The position numbers and the translations under genes are program-made. The notes below the pieces were generated by a model, which had not been told where the DNA came from, did not search any database, and saw only the letters and a list, made by a program, of their open reading frames with translations. From UBA3775 sp051877895 (GTDB lineage Bacteria; Bacillota; Clostridia; Lachnospirales; Lachnospiraceae), in NCBI GenBank assembly GCA_051877895.1, contig JBJEJI010000076.1:1-64000 (forward strand): a DNA stretch of 64,000 nt, read 5' to 3'. This document shows, one piece after another, positions 25,173 through 32,954 of the stretch (position 1 is the first letter of the stretch; each line of letters begins with the position of its first letter).

Positions 25173-27461
25173 TTATCTGCCTGCTTTTTCCCTCAGCTCA
25201 CGACGCTTGATTTTACCGCTTACTGTTTTAGGAAGTTCATCTACAAATTCTACAATACGTGGATATTTGTATGGTGCAGTATGGGTTTTAACATAGGTCT
25301 GAATTTCTTTTTTAAGTTCTTCCGACGGTTCTTTGCCGCCTACAAGAACGATGGTTGCTTTAACAATCTGCCCTCTCACTTCATCAGGAACTGCAGTAAT
25401 GGCACATTCCAGAACATAAGGTAGCTCCATAATAACGGACTCAATTTCAAATGGTCCGATTCTGTAGCCGGAGGACTTGATAACATCATCAATTCGTCCA
25501 ACAAAGCGTATGCAGCCCTCTTCATCAAACCAAGCCTGATCACCGGTATGATAATAACCATCATGCCATACCGATGCAGTTTTTTCTTCGTTATTGTAGT
25601 ATCCGTTAAAAAGACCTATTGCATAGCCGTCTCTGTCTGCCTTTACACAGATTTCGCCTGTTTCACCTGTCTTACACTCATTTCCTTCTTCATCCAGAAT
25701 GTGAATGTCATAAAGCGGATTCGGTCTGCCCATGGAGCCAACCTTTGGAGGATTTCCAATAAAGTTACCTACCAGCACTGCAGTTTCTGTCTGGCCGTAG
25801 CCCTCCATAATCCCCAGATTTGTTGCATCCATGAAACGGTCATATACTTCAGGATTAAGTGCTTCACCTGCCGTGGAAACATGTTCCAGACCGGATAAAT
25901 CATAATGGCTTAAATCCTGCTTGATTAACATACGATAAATAGTTGTTGGTGTACACAGAGTTGTGATGCCATACTTGGCAAACATAGGCATCAAATCCTC
26001 AGCATGAAATCTTTCATAATCATAGGCAAAGAGACCTGCCTCGCACATCCATGGCCCGTAGAGCTTGCCCCACAGAGACATAATCCAGCCTGTATCTGAA
26101 ATGGTAAAATGCAGACCATCAGGATTTACGCTAAACCAGTACTTTGCTGTAATATAACTTGCAAGAGGATAGGTGTGTGCATGTACTGCAATATTCGGAT
26201 ATCCAGTTGTTCCGGAAGTAAACATCATAAGCATAGGATCATTTCCGCACGGAGTGTCAGGCTTTCTGTCATAAACATCATTATGAAGAATCATTTCTCC
26301 GTTAAAATCATGCCAGCCTTCACGCTGTTCTCCTACCAGAACTTTAATCATATCCGGAAATTCCCTGCATGCCAGTTCGGCCTGATGTGCTATGTCACCG
26401 GATGAAGTGATTACGATTGCCTTAATGCCTGCCGCCTTATATCTATAGGTAAGGTCATGTTCCAGAAGCTGATTTACAGCAGGAATTGCTATGGCTCCCA
26501 TTTTATGGAGTGCAAGCATGGTAAACCAGTATTGATACTGTTTTTTCAAAATAACAAGAACCCTGTCTCCCTTTTTAATTCCGATGGATTCAAAATAATT
26601 TGCAGTCATGTTGGAATACTTCTTCATATCTGCGAAGGTAAAGGCATGGTCATTTTTCTTCTCGCCTACCCACATCAGAGCAGTTTTATTCGGACATTTA
26701 TCTGCCAGCTTATCAACGATGTCAAAAGCAAAATTGAACTTTTCAGTGTTTTTAAAAGTAACCTTTTTCAGTGCACCCTTTTCATCATCTTCAGTTTCAA
26801 TATACTTATCGGATACAGTAGCCTTCTTTCTTTCAGCCTTGTACTGCTCAATATTGGTTTCATGGACAACATAGGAATTATCATCCGGCGTCGGTTTGAT
26901 TACAATGGCATAAATTACACAGTCTTTTCCATCCAGTGCACGATTGGAGTGAGGAATGCCGGAATTATAATAAATAGTATCTCCCGGAGAAAGAATCTCG
27001 ACCTTGTCACCAAGCTGAATCATCATACGGCCTTTTACAACAATATCAATCTCATGTCCTTTGTGGGAAGAAAAATGAACTTCTTCGTCATCTGTATACG
27101 GAATGGTAACATAAAACGGCTCTGCAAGCTTATTTTTAAAATCCGGAGCAAGGTTTAGATACTCAAAACCTGTTCTTCTTGTAATGGGAAGTCCCTCACC
27201 TTTACGGGTTACGGTATAGAGAGAAAGTGTTGCACTCTCCCCTTCCAAAAGGTCTTTAATGTCCACACCAAAAACATTGGCACATTTAAAAATAAAAGTA
27301 AAATTAAAATCGGACTGTCCCTGTTCGAGAATGTGGTATTCTTCCTCCGTCACACCTGTTTTTTCCGCCATCTGTGCTTCAGTAAGCCCCGCAATTTCTC
27401 TGGCAGCCTTAATTCGGGTTGCGATTTCCAGTAATTCTTTGTCAACAATCTTCTTATTCAT
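25173..27461 (-). CDS. Fusion of XRE-type HTH, cupin and acyl-CoA synthetase (AMP-binding) domains
   Basis: 762 residues. Residues 13-72 form an XRE-type helix-turn-helix (AAREIAGLTEAQMAEKTGVT); 105-190 a small-molecule-binding cupin (HKGHEIDIVVKGRM, GIPHSN); 240-760 an ANL-superfamily ligase with MFTSGTTGYPN (P-loop at 415-420), EGYGQTE, the hinge GRIDDVIKSSGYRIGP and catalytic Lys in PKTVSGKIKRRELR. The ligase most resembles medium-chain or aryl acyl-CoA synthetases. An HTH-cupin regulator fused to its presumed metabolic enzyme suggests a trigger enzyme that senses an organic acid. The gene has its own terminator; upstream are the palindromic element and an orphan T-box leader. Confidence 0.9.
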   Translation of the reverse strand: MNKKIVDKELLEIATRIKAAREIAGLTEAQMAEKTGVTEEEYHILEQGQSDFNFTFIFKCANVFGVDIKDLLEGESATLSLYTVTRKGEGLPITRRTGFEYLNLAPDFKNKLAEPFYVTIPYTDDEEVHFSSHKGHEIDIVVKGRMMIQLGDKVEILSPGDTIYYNSGIPHSNRALDGKDCVIYAIVIKPTPDDNSYVVHETNIEQYKAERKKATVSDKYIETEDDEKGALKKVTFKNTEKFNFAFDIVDKLADKCPNKTALMWVGEKKNDHAFTFADMKKYSNMTANYFESIGIKKGDRVLVILKKQYQYWFTMLALHKMGAIAIPAVNQLLEHDLTYRYKAAGIKAIVITSSGDIAHQAELACREFPDMIKVLVGEQREGWHDFNGEMILHNDVYDRKPDTPCGNDPMLMMFTSGTTGYPNIAVHAHTYPLASYITAKYWFSVNPDGLHFTISDTGWIMSLWGKLYGPWMCEAGLFAYDYERFHAEDLMPMFAKYGITTLCTPTTIYRMLIKQDLSHYDLSGLEHVSTAGEALNPEVYDRFMDATNLGIMEGYGQTETAVLVGNFIGNPPKVGSMGRPNPLYDIHILDEEGNECKTGETGEICVKADRDGYAIGLFNGYYNNEEKTASVWHDGYYHTGDQAWFDEEGCIRFVGRIDDVIKSSGYRIGPFEIESVIMELPYVLECAITAVPDEVRGQIVKATIVLVGGKEPSEELKKEIQTYVKTHTAPYKYPRIVEFVDELPKTVSGKIKRRELREKAGR

Positions 27462-27528
27462 TACAACCTCCGGGTAAATTCATATATCTGCATTCTGTTC
27501 TTTTTAACCAACTATCAGTTTCTAAATC

Positions 27529-27769
27529 TCCGTAGTGAAAGTATCAGAAAGCTCGTAAGCTTCGCTTTACTTCTCGCTTCGCGAATATCCGGGAAAGCTT
27601 CGCTTTACTTCTCGCTTCGCGAATATCCGGGAAAGCTTCGCTTTCCACGTAGTAACGCAACCTCGTAAGCTTCGCTTACTCGGTCGCGTTACTACGTGGG
27701 AACAGTTACAAACTCTTTCAGGAATAAATTCCTGACGAGTTTTTAACTGTTCCCACTACGGATATTCGC
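27529..27769. repeat. 240-bp element of nested palindromes with GCTTCGC-rich tandem units
   Basis: Two exact tandem 38-bp units (27557-27594, 27595-27632) and a third partial one each contain GCTTCGC and CGCGAATATCCGGG. Then come a 14-bp perfect inverted repeat CCACGTAGTAACGC/GCGTTACTACGTGG (27646-27700) enclosing GTAAGC-TTC-GCTTAC, and a second large hairpin GGGAACAGTTA...TAACTGTTCCC (27698-27753) with inner CAGGAAT/ATTCCTG. The ends CCGTAGTG (27531) and CACTACGG (27753) are inverted repeats of each other, and CGGATATTCGCG at the right edge is the inverse of the tandem unit end. There is no open reading frame of note. It looks like an inserted, non-coding, highly structured element. Confidence 0.85.
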
Positions 27770-27770
27770 G

Positions 27771-28071
27771 AAAAAAAACGCCCCAAGCATACAATTTATT
27801 GTATGCTTGAGACGAACATAATCCGCGGTACCACTCAACTTGCACTTTCGTGCCTCTTAACGAACTCCAACAAGTCCTTTGCTTTTACGCAGCAAGTACG
27901 GGAAACGTCTACTGGCATTTCTGCGTTGGGGTTTCCGGCTCAGAAGGGATGGGCTTGTTGAACAGCCTGCTGTCGGTTCACACCATCCACCGACTCTCTG
28001 AAAACACTTTATTCAGCCTTCTTCGTCACAGCCTTTATTATCTATTAAATTTTAAATATTTTTTTCTGCTG
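27771..28071 (-). promoter_or_regulatory. T-box riboswitch leader with terminator, no synthetase gene behind it
   Basis: The minus strand carries GACGAAGAAGG, the AG-bulge segment CAGAGAGTCGGTGG, the distal loop ATGGTGTGAACCGACAG, CTGAGCCGG closing Stem I, AACGCAGAAATGCC, the antiterminator AAGAGGCACGAAAGTGC and the T-box GAGTGGTACCGCGG (27836-27823). A terminator CAAGCATACAAT-AA-ATTGTATGCTTG (27808-27783) with eight T residues follows. The bases before GAGC read CCCTTCT; the specifier is probably UUC (Phe) or UCU (Ser), which I cannot settle by eye. The next minus-strand gene is the HTH-cupin-ligase, 310 bases on, across the palindromic element. Confidence 0.93.
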
Positions 28072-28077
28072 TCTATC

Positions 28078-28106
28078 AATATAGCACATTTAACAATTCA
28101 GGTCAA
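28078..28106 (-). promoter_or_regulatory. Promoter of the T-box leader
   Basis: Minus-strand TTGACC (28106-28101), 17-bp spacer, TATATT (28083-28078). Transcription should begin near 28071. Confidence 0.78.
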
Positions 28107-28168
28107 GACGATATTTTATTCGCCAACGAATTGTAATCGTTCCGCTATCTTTATGAATAAATTGCATT

Positions 28169-28837
28169 TTATTTCTGAGCCCTTATAAGTCCATCCTCAA
28201 TTCTGATAATTCTGTTCGCCCTCTCTGCAACTTTTGGGTCATGTGTAATAAGAATTATCGTCTTTTCCATTTCATTTATCCGGTCAAAAATATCCATAAT
28301 TTCCTGCCCGGTTCCACTGTCTAATGCACCTGTTGGCTCATCTGCCAGTATTAGCTCGTTTCCGGAAGCGAGAGCTCTGGCTATTGCACAACGTTGCTGC
28401 TGACCTCCCGAAATATGTATGGGAAGCTTTTTTGCGAGATCGGAAATACCGGTCAGTTCCAGTTTTTCCTCTACAATCCTTTTTCGTTCCCTTGACGACA
28501 ATCCTTTAGAAAGAAGAGGCATTTCCACATTTTCAAACACTGTATAATACTTCATAAGTGCAAAATTCTGAAATATAAAACTGACATGATTTTTTCTGAA
28601 TTCATGAAGCTGATTTTCCTTCAGCTGATCCACTCTTATGTCATTGTAATAATATTCACCGGCGGTTGCCCTGTCCATTCCGCCCAGGATATGTAGCAAA
28701 GTTGATTTACCTGAGCCGGATGCACCCATAACTGCTATGTATTCTCCGTTTTCAATCTTTAAATCCACCCCTTTTAAGGCTTCCGTTTTTACTCCATCAT
28801 TATCGTAAATCTTTACTATTTTTTTAACTTCTAACAT
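28169..28837 (-). CDS. ABC transporter ATPase (MacB/LolD-like exporter family)
   Basis: 222 residues from MLEVKKIVKIYDND; the start ATG overlaps the preceding permease stop (TAATG), with AGGAG upstream. Walker A GASGSGKST, Q-loop FIFQNFALM, signature HISGGQQQRCAIARALA, Walker B LILADEPTGALDS and the H-loop THD. It is the last gene of an operon of two FtsX-like permeases. It resembles the ATPases of peptide/bacteriocin efflux or lipoprotein-release type exporters. A paralogous set lies at 38.9-42.0 kb. Confidence 0.94.
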   Translation of the reverse strand: MLEVKKIVKIYDNDGVKTEALKGVDLKIENGEYIAVMGASGSGKSTLLHILGGMDRATAGEYYYNDIRVDQLKENQLHEFRKNHVSFIFQNFALMKYYTVFENVEMPLLSKGLSSRERKRIVEEKLELTGISDLAKKLPIHISGGQQQRCAIARALASGNELILADEPTGALDSGTGQEIMDIFDRINEMEKTIILITHDPKVAERANRIIRIEDGLIRAQK

Positions 28838-30093
28838 TATTCTGTTTCTCCTGCAAGCATAGTTGTAACCGGTGTTTTTTTCAGAATCATTAACGGAATT
28901 AACGATGATATAATTATCATCACTATTCCACATACTATCATAACCGGAACAGACACACCCAAATATATGCTTTTTGCCAAAGCATCTGTTTCCACATCAA
29001 CAGCTTCCTGTCTTAACAGGAACAACAATACCGCTCCCGCCACAGGCAGGGCTGCTATGGTTCTAATACTGTTCTGAAACCAAAAAGCATATACCAAATC
29101 CTTTTTTGTCGCTCCACTGGACAGCCATACCCCAAAATCTCTCGTATGCGACAACAGAGTGATTGTCTGACTACAAATCACCATAACCAATGCTGATATT
29201 CCCAACAACATACTGAGTTCTGCAAAGGAATCAGCAACTTTACTGTCGTTTTTTTCGGCCTTACTTACTATTGCATCCATACTGTATACAGAAATATCTG
29301 CGGAATATTGTTCTGCGAGAGTATAGAAGTTTTTTACCACTTCATCATATTTTCCTTTTTCACAGACAAACATTCCGTCCTGTTTACCCGAATCCACAAC
29401 AATAACAGAGTACTCCGGCATATAAAATCCTACACTGTCAGATGTTTTTTGAAGCAGTACTCTTTCATCCATCATTCTGGTTGAAGAAGAGTAAAACCCG
29501 GCAATTAAATATTCTGCCAAAACATTACCTTCCCGGTCATAAGAATAATACTGCTCTCCCATTGTGACTGCATCCTTAAACTCTTCTGAAAGATACAAAA
29601 GCCATGTTCTTTCATTTATATCATATTCTGTAGGAGCTTTTCCCTCCTGAAGGTCTATATTCATTGCCTGCCATATACCGGCACCAACAATTGTCGTCTG
29701 AAAACATCCTTCATATTCATTTTCATATTCCTGATCCGTGATTCCTTTAAAATGTCCCTTCTGAAGATTTCCTAAAAATGCCAGGTCTTTAACGAAAAAA
29801 AACTGATTACTTTCCATTGTTCCGATTCCCATGACCCCATTTACATTATTCAAGGCATCAACAAATTCATCATACCGGTCTGTGTCCTCTACAAGAATTG
29901 TTCCAATCTGTTCTGCCGAAACCTTTAATCCCGTTTCTGCTCTCTTTCGATAATCATTTAATGAATATTGAGTGTATGCTAAATATCCAATTAAAAACAT
30001 GGTTACCGCCAACAGGAAAATACTGAGTACAAATCCTTTTCCCTCATGAACACACAAATCACGGGCAATACGAAATTTAACTCGATTTTTCAC
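28837..30093 (-). CDS. FtsX-like ABC permease
   Basis: 418 residues, starting at the GTG at 30093, which has GGAGG six bases upstream; the longer TTG-started frame to 30120 would swallow that site. One N-terminal membrane helix (about 20-40), a long extracellular domain, then three C-terminal helices: the MacB/FtsX topology. Partners are the permease just upstream (stop 16 bases before) and the overlapping ATPase gene. Substrate unknown; a hydrophobic peptide is possible given the small gene at 32041-32133. Confidence 0.87.
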   Translation of the reverse strand: MKNRVKFRIARDLCVHEGKGFVLSIFLLAVTMFLIGYLAYTQYSLNDYRKRAETGLKVSAEQIGTILVEDTDRYDEFVDALNNVNGVMGIGTMESNQFFFVKDLAFLGNLQKGHFKGITDQEYENEYEGCFQTTIVGAGIWQAMNIDLQEGKAPTEYDINERTWLLYLSEEFKDAVTMGEQYYSYDREGNVLAEYLIAGFYSSSTRMMDERVLLQKTSDSVGFYMPEYSVIVVDSGKQDGMFVCEKGKYDEVVKNFYTLAEQYSADISVYSMDAIVSKAEKNDSKVADSFAELSMLLGISALVMVICSQTITLLSHTRDFGVWLSSGATKKDLVYAFWFQNSIRTIAALPVAGAVLLFLLRQEAVDVETDALAKSIYLGVSVPVMIVCGIVMIIISSLIPLMILKKTPVTTMLAGETE

Positions 30094-30109
30094 TTTATTC
30101 CTCCGAAGC

Positions 30110-31246
30110 TTAATACTCAAGTTTCACATCATCTGCTATTCCGGTGTAAAATCTCCGCATGAGAGAAATTGCCAGAACCAAAGCACATACAACAAACAAT
30201 ATAGCCAATGCACCCAGTCCATATAGAAATACTGTTGGGAAATAATACCCCTTCCACCAGACATACACAATTATTTCAAACACCCATGCACAGAATGCAC
30301 CGCAAAGCAACACTATGGCCACCTCTTTAAACATTTCTACGAAAATGCCGGAACGGCTACGTCCGAAAGCCCTGCATATTGCAATATCTCTTCTTTTTCT
30401 TTTTGTATAGAGTTCCAGGACACGAATCAGATTCAGTACACAGAAAAAGAAGGCTGATATATAAATTACAATTTTTATTGATTCAATACCGGAAATCTCA
30501 ACATCATTGTTGTCTTCAGTCTCAGTTATTTTCTCAATGCTTAATAAAGACAGGCTGTCTGCTGTCTGTTCTAAAAACAATTCATCTTTTTTTACTTCAT
30601 GATTATTACTGCCCAGACAAATAACCAGCGACTCATCTTCTGCTCCGGAATCATATTTTTGATACAAAATGACATCCAGGATTTCCTTTTGAGACTGTCC
30701 GGACAATGTGTCATAGGAAAGAAGAAACATTTCATTTTCTTCTATTCCTTTTGTTTCCATGATTCCGAGAACCGGAAGCTCATCCAGAAAAACTTTGATG
30801 ATATTGTCTTCCTTTATGTAATCACTATATGCATTTCCTACGTATACGCCTGTTTTATCAAAATCATAGTCACCACTTTGGAGAGGATATGGCACCGGTT
30901 CGTTAAAAGCCAGATAAACCTGAAACTGCTCTTTACCGCCTCCATTGACTTGTCCCGGAATCTGACATACAAAAACATTGGATTCCGATTTTTCCGTAGC
31001 TTCAAAAAGACTGCCTAATTCTTTTTCGACTGCATTACGACTGTCCTCCTTAATGTCCTCGGTAACATTAAAGTTTACTTTATAGTACGAATGATAAATA
31101 TAGGTTTCCCCGGCGTCTGTTTCCATTTTCGCCTTGGAAAACCTATTCATAATACCGACTATATTCATGCAGATAAGCATAAATACTACAGTTGTAATAA
31201 ACAATAAAAACTGTGGGAGAATATCTCTCTTTATTCTTCGCAACAT
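30110..31246 (-). CDS. FtsX-like ABC permease, second subunit
   Basis: 378 residues from MLRRIKRDILPQF at 31246; AGGGA lies five bases upstream, whereas the longer TTG start at 31264 has none. Topology: one helix at about 10-32, an extracellular domain of about 225 residues, and three helices near the C-terminus. YTKRKRRDIAICRAFGRSR is the coupling-helix segment typical of FtsX permeases (KR..I...A.G.). It would form a heterodimer with the next gene. Confidence 0.87.
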   Translation of the reverse strand: MLRRIKRDILPQFLLFITTVVFMLICMNIVGIMNRFSKAKMETDAGETYIYHSYYKVNFNVTEDIKEDSRNAVEKELGSLFEATEKSESNVFVCQIPGQVNGGGKEQFQVYLAFNEPVPYPLQSGDYDFDKTGVYVGNAYSDYIKEDNIIKVFLDELPVLGIMETKGIEENEMFLLSYDTLSGQSQKEILDVILYQKYDSGAEDESLVICLGSNNHEVKKDELFLEQTADSLSLLSIEKITETEDNNDVEISGIESIKIVIYISAFFFCVLNLIRVLELYTKRKRRDIAICRAFGRSRSGIFVEMFKEVAIVLLCGAFCAWVFEIIVYVWWKGYYFPTVFLYGLGALAILFVVCALVLAISLMRRFYTGIADDVKLEY

Positions 31247-31310
31247 ATTTTTCCCTACCAACAATTTTTTCTATTAAACGGAGTGCCTTGGTTTAAAATA
31301 TCATTGTATG

Positions 31311-31910
31311 TCAGCGGAATTCATTGTATGTATATCCATACTCGGGAACATTATAGATATCCCTTGTCATGTGATCCATTTTGTAAACCTCTTCTTCGCT
31401 GACAGGTTCACCTTTTTCCATCTTTTCAAGTATTTTTTTATAAATGTTTCTGCGCTTTTCAAGAATGATAATACATTTAGTATAACGTTCTACTTTATAT
31501 TCATAGCTGTTTACATATCCGTCAGATTTGGATTCCTTTTTGTCTTTATCTGCAAGGGCTCTGTACTTTTTTCTGGATTTGCGATATTTGAAAATCACAA
31601 GAAAAAAGGGAATTCCAAAAAGAGGAGTTCCAATTAATATCATAATGGCAGTACCAACATCCGCAATTTTTCCGGGATAAAATAAATTAATATATATAGC
31701 CCCCACAACTAATAATAATATTATCACCGTTATTGCAATAACCATCAGATAAGTGGAGTTTCTCTCCGACTTTGCTTTGTCATGATAGTTAACCAGACTG
31801 TCCCTTTCGCACCTCAGTTCCGAGATAAGCACGTCATATCGTTCAATTACTGCCCTTACTTTGCCCGAATAACAGATGTACAGTTTTTCCGTTTCTGAAA
31901 TTCCGTTCAT
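31311..31910 (-). CDS. Two-helix membrane protein with flanking coiled coils, unknown
   Basis: 199 residues from MNGISETEKL, with GGAGG seven bases upstream. Residues 1-50 are a charged helix, 54-76 and 86-108 are membrane helices, and 110-175 a highly basic, charged helix facing the same side. It has no family I recognise. It lies between the 30-residue peptide gene and the two permeases, in the same orientation, 64 bases before the first permease, and is therefore probably an accessory protein of the exporter or its immunity/sensor partner. Confidence 0.75.
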   Translation of the reverse strand: MNGISETEKLYICYSGKVRAVIERYDVLISELRCERDSLVNYHDKAKSERNSTYLMVIAITVIILLLVVGAIYINLFYPGKIADVGTAIMILIGTPLFGIPFFLVIFKYRKSRKKYRALADKDKKESKSDGYVNSYEYKVERYTKCIIILEKRRNIYKKILEKMEKGEPVSEEEVYKMDHMTRDIYNVPEYGYTYNEFR

Positions 31911-32040
31911 TTATATCCTCCATGAACACTCATGACAGAAGTACAGAGTCTCCGGTTCTGTGTAAACCTGACTGTTCATCTGTCATGTTGTTCGTAATAC
32001 CCAAATTTATACAGCACTGTGTTTAATGAACCACACAGAC

Positions 32041-32133
32041 TTAGTCAAATTTTTCCGCATCCATACATACAGATGTAATTGCAATTCCTGCTATGGAAAC
32101 AATTGCTACAACAACCATAATCATTTTTTTCAT
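32041..32133 (-). CDS. 30-residue hydrophobic small peptide
   Basis: ATG at 32131-32133 preceded by GGAGGG with ideal spacing; stop TAA at 32041-32043. The peptide begins MKKMIMVVVAIVSIAGIAIT and ends with a short polar tail SVC-MDAEKFD. It looks like a membrane-inserted small protein, or a pheromone precursor in which the tail is released. It leads the operon of the two-helix protein and the ABC exporter. The following gap (31911-32040) holds a long imperfect inverted repeat (ATGACAGA...TCTGTCAT). Coding is judged from the ribosome binding site and composition only. Confidence 0.62.
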   Translation of the reverse strand: MKKMIMVVVAIVSIAGIAITSVCMDAEKFD

Positions 32134-32189
32134 ACTTTCCCTCCATTCCGAAACCATTTCTGATTTTCTGTTTAAAATTATTTAAATAT

Positions 32190-32229
32190 CACAAAGGTTT
32201 CCCCTGCCTAAGCAGAGGAAACCCTTGTG
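32190..32229 (-). terminator. Long hairpin terminator after rubrerythrin
   Basis: CACAAGGGTTTCCTCTGC pairs with GCAGGGGAAACCTTTGTG (two G-U or mismatched positions) around a 4-base loop, about 75 bases after the rubrerythrin stop. In the minus direction it is followed by ATATTTAAATAATTTT. Confidence 0.7.
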
Positions 32230-32303
32230 TTTTACATTTACTTGCAGCTGAGTTATTCGTGCATAAAATAAAAATACTTTAAGCCACGTTCATAAATTCT
32301 TTA

Positions 32304-32846
32304 TTAATAATTATCCGCTTTAACTTCAAAAAAGCTCTGTGGATGGTTGCATACCGGACATACTTCCGGTGCTTTAGTGCCTACAACCACATGTCCGCAG
32401 TTTCTGCACTCCCAAACCTGAACGCCGCTCTTTTCAAATACCTGCTTTGTTTCAATGTTTTTAAGAAGTGCACGATATCTTTCTTCATGCATCTTTTCAA
32501 TTGCTGCTACGCCTCTGAACTGTGCAGCAAGCTCTAAAAAGCCTTCTTCTTCAGCTTCTCTTGCCATACGGTCATACATATCTGTCCACTCAAAGTTTTC
32601 ACCTTCAGCAGCATGAAGAAGATTTTCTTCCGGAGTTCCCAGTTCTCCCAAGGCCTTGAACCAGAGTTTGGCATGTTCCTTTTCATTTTCAGCAGTTTTT
32701 AAGAAAAGGGCTGCTATCTGTTCATAGCCGGCTTTTTTCGCAACAGAAGCAAAATAAGTGTACTTATTTCTTGCCTGGGATTCACCTGCAAAAGCCTCCC
32801 AAAGATTTCTTTCCGTTTTTGTTCCTGCATATGGATTATTTGCCAT
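32304..32846 (-). CDS. rbr: Rubrerythrin
   Basis: Non-haem di-iron peroxidase that detoxifies hydrogen peroxide in anaerobes. 180 residues from MANNPYAGT (GAGGTG upstream; the longer frame begins inside it). The four-helix ferritin-like domain has iron ligands in EAFAGESQARNKYTYFA, ENEKEHAKLW, FRGVAAIEKMHEERY. The C-terminal rubredoxin domain has CRNCGH and CPVCNHP. The gene has its own promoter region after the metal ATPase and its own terminator. It supports an anaerobic host. Confidence 0.96.
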   Translation of the reverse strand: MANNPYAGTKTERNLWEAFAGESQARNKYTYFASVAKKAGYEQIAALFLKTAENEKEHAKLWFKALGELGTPEENLLHAAEGENFEWTDMYDRMAREAEEEGFLELAAQFRGVAAIEKMHEERYRALLKNIETKQVFEKSGVQVWECRNCGHVVVGTKAPEVCPVCNHPQSFFEVKADNY

Positions 32847-32954
32847 AAATAACACCTCACTTGTTTATATTTCTCCTGATTACCTCTTTGGAGATTTGCT
32901 TTTTTTAGTTTACCATAACTTACCCGAAAAATACAGATAATATAATAAATTTTC

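Noticed and set aside
27850..28188. 112-codon plus-strand frame
   Set aside because: Antisense to the T-box leader; open only by chance because of the conserved RNA.
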